Origin: Eustoma russellianum
Taxonomy: Eukaryota; Streptophyta; Magnoliopsida; Gentianales; Gentianaceae
Direction of reading: 5' to 3'
DNA: 64,000 nt
Assembly (NCBI GenBank): GCA_036186865.1
Contig: AP025040.1
Location: 45,944,321-46,008,320, forward strand
Below, one piece after another: positions 20,580 through 31,948 of the stretch. Below the pieces are notes generated by a model, which searched no databases, had not been told where the DNA came from, and was given only the letters and a program-made list of their open reading frames with translations. A program made the position numbers and the translations under genes. Every line of letters starts with the position of its first letter. Within the stretch, counting starts at the first letter, position 1.

Positions 20580-23090
20580 TTATTGTTGGGTAAACCCTTT
20601 AGCCACAAGTCTAGCTTTAAACTTATCAATTGCTCCGTCCACCTTTAGTTTCTTTCTAAAGACCCACTTACAACTGATAGGTTTACAACCTATAGGCAAG
20701 TCTACGAGCTCCCAAGTATTGTTGCTAAGTATAGACTCAAGTTCACTATTGATAGCTTCTTTCCAAAACTTAGAGTCTATAGACATTACCGCTTCTTGAT
20801 ATGTAGTAGGGTCATTCTCTAAAATAAATGCAGTTACAAAGTCGTTACCAAAAGACTTTTCTACTCTTTTCCTCTTACTTCTTCTAGGTGACGTGTCATA
20901 ACTGGACGTTTTGCTAGACTCACCTTTTTCAAATTTAGAACTAACTAATGACTCTTTCTTCATAGGAAAAACATGCTCAAAAAACTCAGCATTCTTAGAT
21001 TCAATAATAGAACCATTATCAATCAACATGAATCTAAATGCAGCACTATTTTGAGCATATCCTATGAAAACACAATCATTAGTCTTAGGACCAATTTTAC
21101 TTCTTTTGAACTCTGGTATACCAACCTTAGCTAAGCACCCCCACACTTTGAAGTAATTCAAGTTAGGTGCATAACCTCTCCAAAGTTCATAAGGAGTTTT
21201 ATTGGTTTTCTTATGTGGGATTCTATTCAAGATATGACATGCCGAAAGGATTGCCTCTCCCCACATATTGTTTGGCAAATCTGAACTTATGAGCATGACA
21301 TTCATCATATCCTTCAGCGTCCTATTTTTCCTTTCTGCGACTCCATTAGATTGAGGAGTGTAAGAAGGTGTGAACTCATGTATAATTCCATTATCTTCAC
21401 AAAATCTTTGTAAAGATAACACATTATACTCACCACCCCTATCTGTCCTCAACCTTTTAATTTTCCTATCTAGTTGATTCTCAACTTCATTTTTATACCT
21501 GATGAACATGCTTTCAGATTCGTCTTTATTTGCTAACAAGTAAAATTTAGTGTATCTAGAGAAATCATCAATAAAGGTTACATAATACCTTTTACCACCT
21601 TTACTAGTATAGCCTCTAAAATCACCAAGATCACTATGTATGAGTTCCAACTTATCTGTTGTTCTTTCAACAGACTTAAATGACTTCTTGTGATGTTTTG
21701 CTTCTACACAAAACTCACACTTTCCAAAAGTCATCTTCACATACATAAGAATCAGGTTGGTGAACTTTAGCCTTTTTAACGCATCTTTGTTAACATGTCC
21801 TAATCTTGCATGCCAAATATTCAAAGAGTCAACAATGTAAGCAGAACTAGATGTATTCTTATTATTCATAATACACACAGCATCTAATACAAGTAAACCC
21901 CCGGAGCAATAACCTTTCCCGACAAACTCCCCATTTCTAGAAAGTATAAGCTTATCAGACTCAAGAACAAGTTTAATGTTAGCCTTGTTCAGTAGTACTC
22001 CAGAAATCAAGTTCCTACGCATTGCAGGAACATGCAACACATTGTTCAACTCCAGTCTCTTGCCAGAAGTCAACTTGAGGAGCACCTTTCCTTTACCAAG
22101 AACCTTGATACCATGTGCATCCCCCAAGAAGACTTGCTCGCTATAATCTATTTCTTGATACTCAAAAAATAGATCCTTACTGGTGGCAATGTGCTTGGTA
22201 GCCCCAGTGTCTACCACCCATTCCGAAGTACCACCGACAAGGTTTACCTCAGATAAGACGACCGCAGCAATGATTTCGTCACTTGTCCTAGTAGATTCCA
22301 CAAGATGTGCTTGACTGCTGGACTGGCCTTTCCGCTGGTTGCACTTGGCTGCTCTCTGTCCCAGCTTTCCGCACACCCAGCATGCGCCTTTCATCTTCTT
22401 CTGTCCTTGTCCCTGCACAAACATCTTACCTTTGCCATTGTGCTGAGTCTTTTGCCTCTTAGGTTTGTGCTCCATCATGTTGGCTCGAGAACTCCTTTCA
22501 TCACGTTCATTGTCATCAAGCCGATTATTCTCCTCAATACGAATGTGCTTGATGACCCCATCCAGAGTAAGTTTGGCATCGTCATGCTTTCCTCTCTTCT
22601 TGTACTTACTCCAAGAAGAAGGAAGCTTTTCCAACAGGGAGGCTGCTTGAAAAGTTTCATCAACTTTGATGCCCTCTTGCTCCATGTTATCCACCAATTG
22701 CTGATATTGGTGGATTTGATCATTGATCGGTATGTGGTCCACCATTTGGAACTTCAGAAATTCACTGACCACATACTTTCTTCTACCAACATCTTCAGAA
22801 CCATATTTGTTCTGTAGTGCTGTCCAAATTTCCCTTGCTGACGAAAACTTGACATAAATGTCAAATAATGAATTTGAGAGGAAGTGCAAAATATGTCCTC
22901 TACAAGTTGTGTTGTCAGCCTCATATTTGATTCTTTCTGTTTCATCAGTAGGCTTATCTTGTGTCAACACATATGAAACATAAATCATATCCAAGAAAAA
23001 CTGCACCTTAGCCGCCCAACGCTTGAAGAACTTGCCATCAAAAGGCTCCATCTTTGACATATCGGGAACTGGTGCTTGTCTTGTTGCCAT
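20580..23090 (-). CDS. Copia-2 gag-protease-integrase-RT (N-terminal, 836 aa)
   Basis: I chose the start at MATRQAPVPDMSK (23090), just downstream of the primer-binding region; the longer frame reaches into the LTR. Gag spans residues 1-~240. The knuckle reads CWVCGKLGQRAAKC, with Gln where the family's CCHC motif has His. Protease has VVDTGATKHI. GAG-preintegrase has IWHARLGHVNKDAL. Integrase shows HSDLGDF, FIDDFSRYT, RTDRGGEYN and QSNGVAERKNRTL, so the D-D-E residues are visible. The start of RT (KWVFRKKLKVDG, LVAKGFTQQ) precedes a premature TAA. The long intact frame argues for recent activity, possibly in trans. Confidence 0.93.
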   Translation of the reverse strand: MATRQAPVPDMSKMEPFDGKFFKRWAAKVQFFLDMIYVSYVLTQDKPTDETERIKYEADNTTCRGHILHFLSNSLFDIYVKFSSAREIWTALQNKYGSEDVGRRKYVVSEFLKFQMVDHIPINDQIHQYQQLVDNMEQEGIKVDETFQAASLLEKLPSSWSKYKKRGKHDDAKLTLDGVIKHIRIEENNRLDDNERDERSSRANMMEHKPKRQKTQHNGKGKMFVQGQGQKKMKGACWVCGKLGQRAAKCNQRKGQSSSQAHLVESTRTSDEIIAAVVLSEVNLVGGTSEWVVDTGATKHIATSKDLFFEYQEIDYSEQVFLGDAHGIKVLGKGKVLLKLTSGKRLELNNVLHVPAMRRNLISGVLLNKANIKLVLESDKLILSRNGEFVGKGYCSGGLLVLDAVCIMNNKNTSSSAYIVDSLNIWHARLGHVNKDALKRLKFTNLILMYVKMTFGKCEFCVEAKHHKKSFKSVERTTDKLELIHSDLGDFRGYTSKGGKRYYVTFIDDFSRYTKFYLLANKDESESMFIRYKNEVENQLDRKIKRLRTDRGGEYNVLSLQRFCEDNGIIHEFTPSYTPQSNGVAERKNRTLKDMMNVMLISSDLPNNMWGEAILSACHILNRIPHKKTNKTPYELWRGYAPNLNYFKVWGCLAKVGIPEFKRSKIGPKTNDCVFIGYAQNSAAFRFMLIDNGSIIESKNAEFFEHVFPMKKESLVSSKFEKGESSKTSSYDTSPRRSKRKRVEKSFGNDFVTAFILENDPTTYQEAVMSIDSKFWKEAINSELESILSNNTWELVDLPIGCKPISCKWVFRKKLKVDGAIDKFKARLVAKGFTQQ

Positions 23091-23116
23091 ATTCTCAAGC
23101 AAAATTGCTTTAAGAT

Positions 23117-23877
23117 TGTTGGAAATATAGAATGAGAATATGGAAATCACAAGGAATCAAAGCCGAGACGTGACAAACTTGTCACTGTCCTTAAAGCAAT
23201 TTTGCTTATACCGGTGAGCAAGGCAGTACTCAAGCAAATGCTTCCCAGGATATAACGACTATCTTTCTTCCCTTTGTTCTAGAGGAGAAAGAAGGAACTT
23301 GCTTGTTGAAGGTAGAGAAAGAGAAGAAAGAGATCAAAATAGTGCTGAGAACTCAAACTTTTTCAAAAGATAATTGTATATATTGAAAGTAGCAAGATCT
23401 TCTATATATAGACCTTAGAAGTGTTTAAAACCCTCTTTGAAATCAGTCTCAGCCTTATTCTAACCTCCAAGAGCCGTTGATTACCGTTCATAGACGAAGA
23501 GAGATGATTCTTGGATTAAAAGCTGCAACTTCTGATGAACAGTTCCGTCTGTTGGCACATCGATCGATACATCGATCGATCGATGTCACTTCGATCGATC
23601 GATGTGATCGATCGAAGTCGAACAGACTACATCGATCTCTCACTTCGATCTAACTTCGATCGATCGATGTTACTTCGATCGGTCGAAGTCCTCAGATCCA
23701 TGTCGATCTCTAACGTCGATCGCTCGATGTACATCGATCGATCGAAGTTAGAGATCGATGTCCAACTGAGGCTAACCCAGCTTTCTACGCTCCATACCAA
23801 TCTCTCGACCGACCTCATACACGCTCTATATAAGTTTGGAGCACATGAAAATGTACTTTAACGTACTTTTTCCAACA
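23117..23877 (-). repeat. Copia-2 5' LTR (right)
   Basis: 761 bp, the promoter LTR for the minus-strand element. It carries the same CGATCG palindrome block (about 23560-23762) with one CGATCGATCG to CGATCGGTCG change. On the coding strand, U5 contains AAGCAAAATTGCTTTAAG (23207-23190), the exact complement of the sequence at 23114-23097 that lies where the PBS should be. Confidence 0.95.
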
Positions 23878-23882
23878 ATATG

Positions 23883-24818
23883 CACTTCTTATCTTGGTAT
23901 CAGGGGTCCATTTCCACTTATTAAACCATGTGTTCAAGTACCATTGTATATCATAATAATCACTAATAACTATTTTTTTGCTACCAAGCTATAATTGTGA
24001 TATTCACTTCTGATGACTTTTTGCTACCAAACTACAAATGTGACAAGTAAGATTATTTCTCTATATCCTTATAGAAACGTCATATTCTAGGAAGAAAAAG
24101 CCAATACCGTTTGGCTATGCGGGCCTCTACCGTCTCAGCCCCAAGGAGCTTCGTGGAGGACGCAAATCAGAAACTCAACGGCCTCCTAGATTGGTAAGAC
24201 ATTGCCAGGAATCCACACAAGTTGCCTACTGCAAACTGAATCACCAACCCTCTAACTCAATTGGACCGGATACAATGTCATATCTATAATTGATCCAAAC
24301 AATAGTAAAGCACCCACGATACACATTTCTTGGTTCGAACCTGCTGTTTTCTGAGAGCAATTTACCAACCTAAATGAACTGAGCAATACATTGCGGACAG
24401 AAATGTCATATTCACTTGTTAGCTAACAAATTCTTCTTTCTTCAATTGCGGGGCAATCTCCAGTTCTTCACTGGTGCGCAAAGATTCGTACATTGATTAT
24501 CAATAGGCCATAGTTGTATCTTATAGCCACAAAACTCATTTGTCGTAGTTTTAAAGCTGGCATCTCTGGTTACCAATCCAGCATATGATCGTACTCGGGT
24601 TTCTACGCACCCTCAAGCATATATGTTTTGACACACCGATCACATCTAATCTTTTATATATTTATTTTTGTCACTTAGTATGTTCTCGTTCTAGTGTCTT
24701 CCTCACTCATAACCTTCTTAAAACCTCAATCAATCTTGGAATTAGCAGCACTTGTGGAAAACCATGGATGAGAAGAGGTGTCTAAAACTGAAATCAGAGA
24801 TAGAGGAATATGAGCCCC
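23883..24818. other. Gene-free stretch
   Basis: I see no gene or recognisable element. Open frames here are short and lack domains or splice context. Confidence 0.4.
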
Positions 24819-24833
24819 GTAAAAAAAGAGATC

Positions 24834-25098
24834 ATCAACCACAACAACAATACCCAATTGCCTTAGAGGCTACCGCCTATGGTGAGGTATAGAGGAGTCG
24901 TATGTACACAACCATACTCATGTATTAGAAACACACCGAGGTGTTTCCCGATGACCCATAATGATGCGTCAAGCTTTGTCGATCAACTGATATTTCACAA
25001 TATATGAAGCGCGACCAATTTAGTGAGTCATTTTGATTTATTTCATCATATTCCAAAGTCAATGAAATATTTGTCATTGCTTCCATTGGAAATGGAAA
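24834..25098 (-). mobile_element. (GTT)n-tailed SINE, full length, minus orientation
   Basis: 265 bp flanked by a perfect 15-bp direct repeat, GTAAAAAAAGAGATC, at 24819-24833 and 25099-25113. On the plus strand it starts with the reversed tail (ACAACAACAATACCC) and ends with the reverse of the 5' part (CATATTCCAAAGTCAATG). It matches the copies at 17192 and 60760 over the whole length. Confidence 0.88.
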
Positions 25099-25113
25099 GT
25101 AAAAAAAGAGATC

Positions 25114-25675
25114 GGTTTTGGAATAAACAGAGGAAGGACCAAGGAAGACTTTCTGGAAAGGCCCCGGAAGCCAAAAAATTGTACAAGAAAGATTAGAAAC
25201 TCATAGAAATATTAGAGAAAGACTTTTTTTTTGTAAATATATTAGAGAAAGACTCGTGTACCAAGAAACCCCTTTTGAAAGAATCTATGTCACATATCTT
25301 AGCTCAAGTCCGGCACAGGGGGGGATAAAATTTTCAAAAAGCCTCCACCTGTAGGAGTTCTTCCAGAAAGAAGAAACATGAACTAATGGTGTCGGTTTCA
25401 TAAGAAATAGGATCATGAGACAGACAGATGTAACGCGTTGAGAAGAGAAAACGAAGCAGCCAACCGAAAAGGTATACTTACTGAGTTTATAGACGAAGCC
25501 CAGCAGAGGAGAGCAAAGAGGACAAAAATCCTAGTGTTCAATTGGTTATAGATGCCAAACGAAAACAACAAAACAAAAAAAAGAAAAGTAACAGTTGAGA
25601 GATAATGCAACCATTAGTTCAGAGAAAATCAATCGAGTCCAAAGCCAAAAAACTCGTTCTCCTATTTTACCAGAG
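25114..25675. other. Gene-free stretch
   Basis: No coding or repeat signal I can name. Purine-rich on the plus strand. Confidence 0.35.
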
Positions 25676-25690
25676 ATCAAACAAACTTAC

Positions 25691-26053
25691 CGTTTCCATT
25701 TCCAATGGAGTTAATGACACACTTTTTGCTATAAGGTTGGCTTTAGTATAGTGAGTTTTGTACGCCTTCCTTGGAACTGCATCGGCTTGTCTGATGCTTC
25801 GTTGTAAATTTGCCTACTGGCCTTTTATAAAAATTTTACTTACAAAAAAAGACATACTATTCTTTGACTTTGGAATATGATAGAATAAAGCAAAATAACT
25901 CACTAACTTGACTGCGCATTTTATATTCTGAATTATCAGTTGATCTACAAGACACAATATTCATTATGGGTCATCGGAAAACCACCTCATAACCCGCCAT
26001 AGGTGGGAGCCTCTAAGGCGATAGGGTATTGTTGTTGTTGTTGTTGTTGTTGT
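25691..26053 (+). mobile_element. (GTT)n-tailed SINE, composite with ~115-bp extra segment
   Basis: Flanked by the perfect 15-bp repeat ATCAAACAAACTTAC (25676-25690 and 26054-26068). The start (TTTCCATTTCCAATGGAGT) and the 3' two-thirds (from TTTGACTTTGGAATATG, ~25863) match the family. An additional stretch of roughly 115 bp (about 25725-25840) separates them, so the body is 363 bp instead of ~265. A single outer TSD means the whole composite moved as one, or the insert arrived later without a visible scar. It ends in a long (TTG)n run just downstream of the RCC1 gene. Confidence 0.82.
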
Positions 26054-26513
26054 ATCAAACAAACTTACACATCACGGCGTGAAACCTTGAGCAATCACTT
26101 TTTGGACTAGACATAATTGTATTGCAAAGCTCTATCATCAGACAATAAACTACTTGACTATGAAAGATACGAAAATTATCTGAGGTAAAACTGAAATTTA
26201 GCATAAAGTAAATGACAGAAAAGTTCACCCCAGTTTATATTACCGTCTGTAAGTATACGGTACGGACTTCAATGGGCTAGACTTCCCCAGAATACAACAT
26301 CATTGTACACGCAACAAAATTGTCATATCAAAATGCAAAAATTATACAATCTTTAGTGTTTAGGAGTAACTATTAGCCATGTTAGTTGCATAACCACCTC
26401 GGTGATATGGTATTACCCTTTAGTCCTCTATAAGCCACTGGTTAAAACACAACCAGTAGAATCACCAATATATACTCCTGAATTATAATAAAACTACTTA
26501 CGGCCAAGGCAGT

Positions 26514-29500
26514 TTACTGCTCTCCATCACCAATGCACCACTCGACTATGCCTAGAGTATGACGGCCACCGCAAGCGACATACTTTGCACACCATCGGCC
26601 ATCAGGTTCAAGGCCACTGGGAGGAGAAATGTTGATAGGAACTTCACATGGATGCCCGGTGGTTACTTTCCTCCCATATCCAAGACGCCCATGGTCTCCT
26701 CGCCCGTACTGTTCACATCCAAAAAGCTCAGTTAGTTATGCTGCCACCATTCCAACTTTTCACTTAAACAAATATCATGAATAATGTTTCTCGACATTGA
26801 TATGTTTCCACCGCCTTATCTACTTGATTCACGACAGAAGTGAAGGAGTTCAAAGACTTCATCACAAAAAGCAGAGTCAAAAATTTGGTGATATCAAGTG
26901 ATGATAGATATTACAACTCTTTTAGCTGTATGTTCTATGCAGACATTGCATTTGTGATATAAAGAATGAGCTAATTAATTACATCAATTCTTCTAAATCT
27001 GCTATTCTGACAGAAAATATAGAGCAAGAACAATAAGACAACTCACTGTAAAGATGCGACCATCTCGTGTAAGAGCAACAGAATGTGTGCCTCCACATGA
27101 CACCTACACCATCAAGAAGATTCAGCTCATGATATATGATAGCTTACATTTGCTAGGGAACATCCTAATAAGGAAGGAACGCAGTTGACTATACTGTTTT
27201 ATTTTTTGATAACTTGTCTTAATAGTCCACGCAAACAAAGACAAACTGAAATTGAGTAGAGTCTAATAAAGGTTTGGCCTCCCTTCCCTCTACAAAGGGA
27301 CCTTTACCCAACCATAAGGCAATAACACAACGCACCAGCTCACATCCCAGTATGAAATCAAAATAAGAGAGAACTTTAATCAGTTTTGTGTATATGAACC
27401 TATATTAAAATCTTTCCTCTTTTTCTCTCAGGGGGAGAACCAAAACAGGAAGAAAATGGCGCTCTATTTTGAACTGCAGGCAAAGTTTAATCAATATTTG
27501 CACACAAATGAACATCAGAACCTGCACAATGTCCTCTCCAGCTAAATACTGCACCCTTTGAGGCACCATTTTACTGCTTTTGTCTTCTCCAAAACCAAGC
27601 CGTCCATGTTCCCCTCTGCCCCAACCATATACCTGTATCGATAAGAGACTTGAGAGACCCACAATAAGTGTATCAGGATGTTCAAATTTCAGTTACAATA
27701 ACAGCCCAAATTTGAATGAGGCACGGCACCAGATTCAAAGTGCTTAATATTCAAATATAATGAGAATCATCTTTATCTCTCAAATTATCAATCGACACTA
27801 CTCATTATGTAGTGCGGCAGCTGTTCCAGCATATGCGCATTGAAGCAAATACTAAGTTGGTAAAGCTCAAGATTTCCATCACATTACATGTCGTATGCTA
27901 CTCATGTAACTGAACTCAAAGATTTAAACAAATCTGCATAAACACAAAACAAGAACCACCATAGAAGCTATTCCTTTAGTTTCTTTTCAAGAGAGATCAA
28001 AAGGGCTGTTTTTTTTGGTAGGACAAAAGGGCTAATTACACCTGCAGTACAGACAAAACTACAAAACCTCATTTCATAACGAAATAAAATGCCGTTTATC
28101 TTTAGAAGCAAAATAGTGCTGAAGACAGCAGCACAGATCAAACGAAGCTGCAGACAAAATAGAAGAAAAAGCATTTGTTATTATGGAAGAAAACAGAAAA
28201 CTGTATATACCTCAGTTATGATTTCAAATTTACCAGTGATGGCCTTTATATAAGCCGTTTACAATATCTTATGAAGGCTAATTACTCTAACGGCTATAAT
28301 TCACTTTCCTATAACGGCTTTATTCTTTCTTATTCTAACAGTCACATATTTCACTGACTTGATGATAGTGTTTGGAAGATTGTGATAGGAACAGGCTTTG
28401 TCAAAATGTCTACAATCTGGTCCTTTATAGATATTTGATGTAAAGTTGACTATCTTGTCTTCAATCTTCTCTCTGATGAAATGCTTGTTAATTTTCATAT
28501 GTTTAGTTTATCATGCCGTACTGAGTTTTCTGTCATGTTTGCAGCAGAGTTATTATCACAGAATATCTAGATAGGCAACACTATACACTGCCTAAGATCA
28601 CCCGTTACTCTTTTTTTTTTTTTTTTTGTAATTACCCCATTACTCTTTTGATTCATAGTCCCTCACAAAGTCCTAGAGCCAATGCTCTTGATTCAGCTAT
28701 TGCAGTACTCCTTGACACCAAACTTTACTTCTTGCTCCTCTATGTCAGTAAGTTAACCCATAAGTATGTTGCATACCCTGTTGTGGACCTCATATCAGTT
28801 TTAGAGCCAACCCAGTCTTATCATGAACACTTTGAGGGTCCTATTTGTAGTCCTTTAAAAACATAACCCTTGTCTTGGTGTATCTTTCAAGTACATGAGG
28901 ATTCTTAAAACATCTTGCAAATGTTCATTAGTACGATCATGCATATACTGGCCAACATATCCTATAACATAACACATATCAGGCCTTGTATGTGATAAAT
29001 ATATTAGTTTTCCAACAAGTTTTTGATACTATAACTTATCAGTAGGTCTGTTGTCCCATAATTCCTTAGGCTTATGTCCATGTTCTACTGATGTACTAGA
29101 TGGTTTACACCCGGTCGTTCCATTTTCAGTTAGCAAATCTATAATATATTTTCTTTGAGATATACTCACACAGTCTCTATTTCTTGCTACTTCCACTCCC
29201 TGGAAAAAGATCTAAGTTTACCTAGGTCCTTCATCTCAAACTAGATAATTGTGCCTTAATAAATTGTATTCTGTGGTTACCATTTCATGTTATAATGATA
29301 TCATTAATGTATACTGTTGAAGTTCTGATAAAGAGTGTATGGTCACTATGACTTTGAAGAAATTGATATTCCTTTACTATGTTTGAGAATTTTTTAAAAC
29401 ATTCTCCTGGCGATTGTTTTAAACCATATAGTGACTTGTTTAACTTACAGATTTGACCTTTATTAGTTTGATTCTCAAATCCATGGGTATAGTCATGCAG

Positions 29501-31901
29501 ACTTCTTTTTGTAATTCACCATTTAGGAATGTATTTTTTATATCAATATAGTGCCCAATCAAGATTCACAACAATAGAGAATAAGATTCTTATTGTATTT
29601 ATTTTAGCTACACGTACAAATGTTACTAGATAGTCAATACCATAGGTTTGTGTGAAACATTTGGCTACTAACCTGGCCTTGTACTTGTTTGATGTTCCAT
29701 CTGTATTAAACTTAATCTATTTAGCACTGCCAATCATCTTCTTCATGTTGTTCTCCTAAAAACAACGTTCGGAAGATGAAAAACAAGCTAAACAGTTACT
29801 ATCTTTTGTAAGTTTTCCTACAGTCAGTAAGTTGAAGATAATGTTAGGTACATGCAGTAAATTGTATAGTGTATTATCATTTAGCCTAGCATTCCACATA
29901 CCAGTGACATTTAATGATGTTCCATTAACAGTGTTGACAGTTTTAGGAACTAAGAAGGACTGATATGATGAAAGAAGTGTACCGTTGTTTGTCATATAAT
30001 TTGTAGCTCCATAATCAACAATACATGAGGTTCCTGGATGATATTGTCCTGAGCTTGCAAAAGAAGCTCGGATGATAGGAGTTGATGTATGTTGTTGGTT
30101 TAGTAGTTGGAGCAAAGATGTAACTTGATCCTTTGTAGGTAAGTTCTATGTTCCTGTTGTCTGAGTTGAATTGCCTACAAAACGAGCGTTACTTTGTTCT
30201 CCATAATTGAATCTTGAAGGTCTTCAATGTCCATTGTTGTGTTGTCTCCAAGGAATATTAGTAGGCATGAGTGGGGTTCTCCAGGGTCCCTTGTTTTGTT
30301 GTCTCCAACGAGCATTTGTAGGTCTGAGTGGTGGTTTTCCTTCTATTGCCAACTTAGCTTGAATTTCCAACAGTCATCCACTGTATGTCCCTCTTTGTTA
30401 CAATACTTACATACCTTACCAGAGGTTATCTGCCTCTTTGCTGCAAGGGCTGAAGCTTCAGTAATATTTACAAATGGTGTTTCGACAACAAGAGCTGAAG
30501 TTTCTGTATTTGGGTTTACCCTTGTTTCCATTACCACTTTCTTTCCACCCTCTTCATGTTTAATATCAGCAAATGCTACTTTTAATTTAGGCAGTGATTT
30601 AGTAATCAGGATTCTACTCCGGGCATTATCAAAGTTAGGGTGTAGCCCTGTTAAAAATCTAAAAACTCTCTTTTGTACAAGTGTGAGTCAGAAATCCAGG
30701 ACAATTGACGTATTTCAAATACATCAATTTGCTGCCATATACTTGTCAACTGTGTATGGTATTTATTTATTGGCAAATTGCCTTGCTTCATTTCATGAAA
30801 TTGAGCCTCTAGCTCATATAGTTTAGAGGTATTGTCCTTTTTTGAGAACATTTCTTTAACAACAGCCTAAATCTCAACTGTTGCATCATACATTATGAAG
30901 TCATTACTGACTTTTGATGCCATTGATCTAATTAGCCATGACATGATCATGCTATCTTCTGATTTCCAGATACTATACTTAGGATCATTCTCAGCAGGAA
31001 CTACTGCAGTTCTATATAGGTACTTTTCTTTACCTTTTCCATTAATAAACATCTCGACTTCCCGTGACCAGGATAGTTAATTGTCTCCATGTAGCTTGTT
31101 AGTAATAGTAGCAGATGAATCATCAATAACAGTATTGGTATGAGGACTTGCTCCGGAGCTTTGATCAAGAGGATAAAAGTCCTCGGTATGTTCAAAGGTA
31201 GGAGAAGAGGAGGAGGTTGAAGTTGCCATTTTTAAATTTCAAAAGTTTAATAGAATGGAAATAGGGCTAAACAGATTAAATTTTGCTTTGATACCATGGA
31301 AACAGAGAATTGTATATACCTCAGTTATGATTTCAAATATACAAGTGATGGCCTTTATATAGACCACAATATCCTATGAAGGCTAACTACTCTAACGGTT
31401 ATAATACACTTTCCTATAACGGCTATATTACCTTCAACGGCTTTATTCTTTCTTATTCTAACAATCACATATTTCAGTGACTTGATGTGTATATGTACAT
31501 GTTATACCACATATTTTGTGTCTATACAATGCATGTATTAAGAGTGTGTATATACAACGTATTTGTGTAATGTATACATACTGTATTTACATTGCATTTC
31601 TATAGTTATCTCAGATGACATAATGCATGAATCAACATAACTCCAACTCAAACATCAATATGCAAATTGCTACTCAAAAAACTATTCGTGGGACACCATA
31701 AGCAGAGTATTTATGCAGTGAATCATAGGCACGAAAGTTTGATTGAGTTCCCACGTTATAATTAGTAAATTCAGACCTGCACAAAAGAGTCATAGAGAAG
31801 GTACCTCTCCTTCATCAGTTAACGCAGTAGAATGCCACCCTCCAGCTGCAATATCAACCTGAACGTATGCACAAATTTCTCTTAAACCTATTACATAAAA
31901 T

Positions 31902-31948
<47 letters not shown>

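Larger units (their letters stand above)
17935..23877 (-). mobile_element. Ty1/copia LTR retrotransposon 2 (young, nearly intact)
   Basis: A 5,943-bp element flanked by a perfect 5-bp target duplication, ATATG (17930-17934 and 23878-23882). Two 761-bp LTRs (17935-18695 and 23117-23877) run TGTTGGAAATAT to TTTTCCAACA; I counted about nine substitutions between them by eye. The coding strand is minus: gag begins at 23090, and the polypurine tract GCGGGGGA sits next to the 3' LTR (18696-18705). The position expected for a PBS lacks the usual TGG start. Domain order gag-PR-INT-RT-RH marks Ty1/copia. Two in-frame stops and one frameshift in RT/RH mean it is not autonomous as read. Confidence 0.97.

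Noticed and set aside
22305..22817. 170-codon plus-strand frame inside copia-2
   Set aside because: Antisense shadow of the gag/protease coding sequence.
30227..30826. 199-codon plus-strand frame in copia-3
   Set aside because: Antisense to gag and the zinc knuckle on the minus strand. It has no domain of its own.
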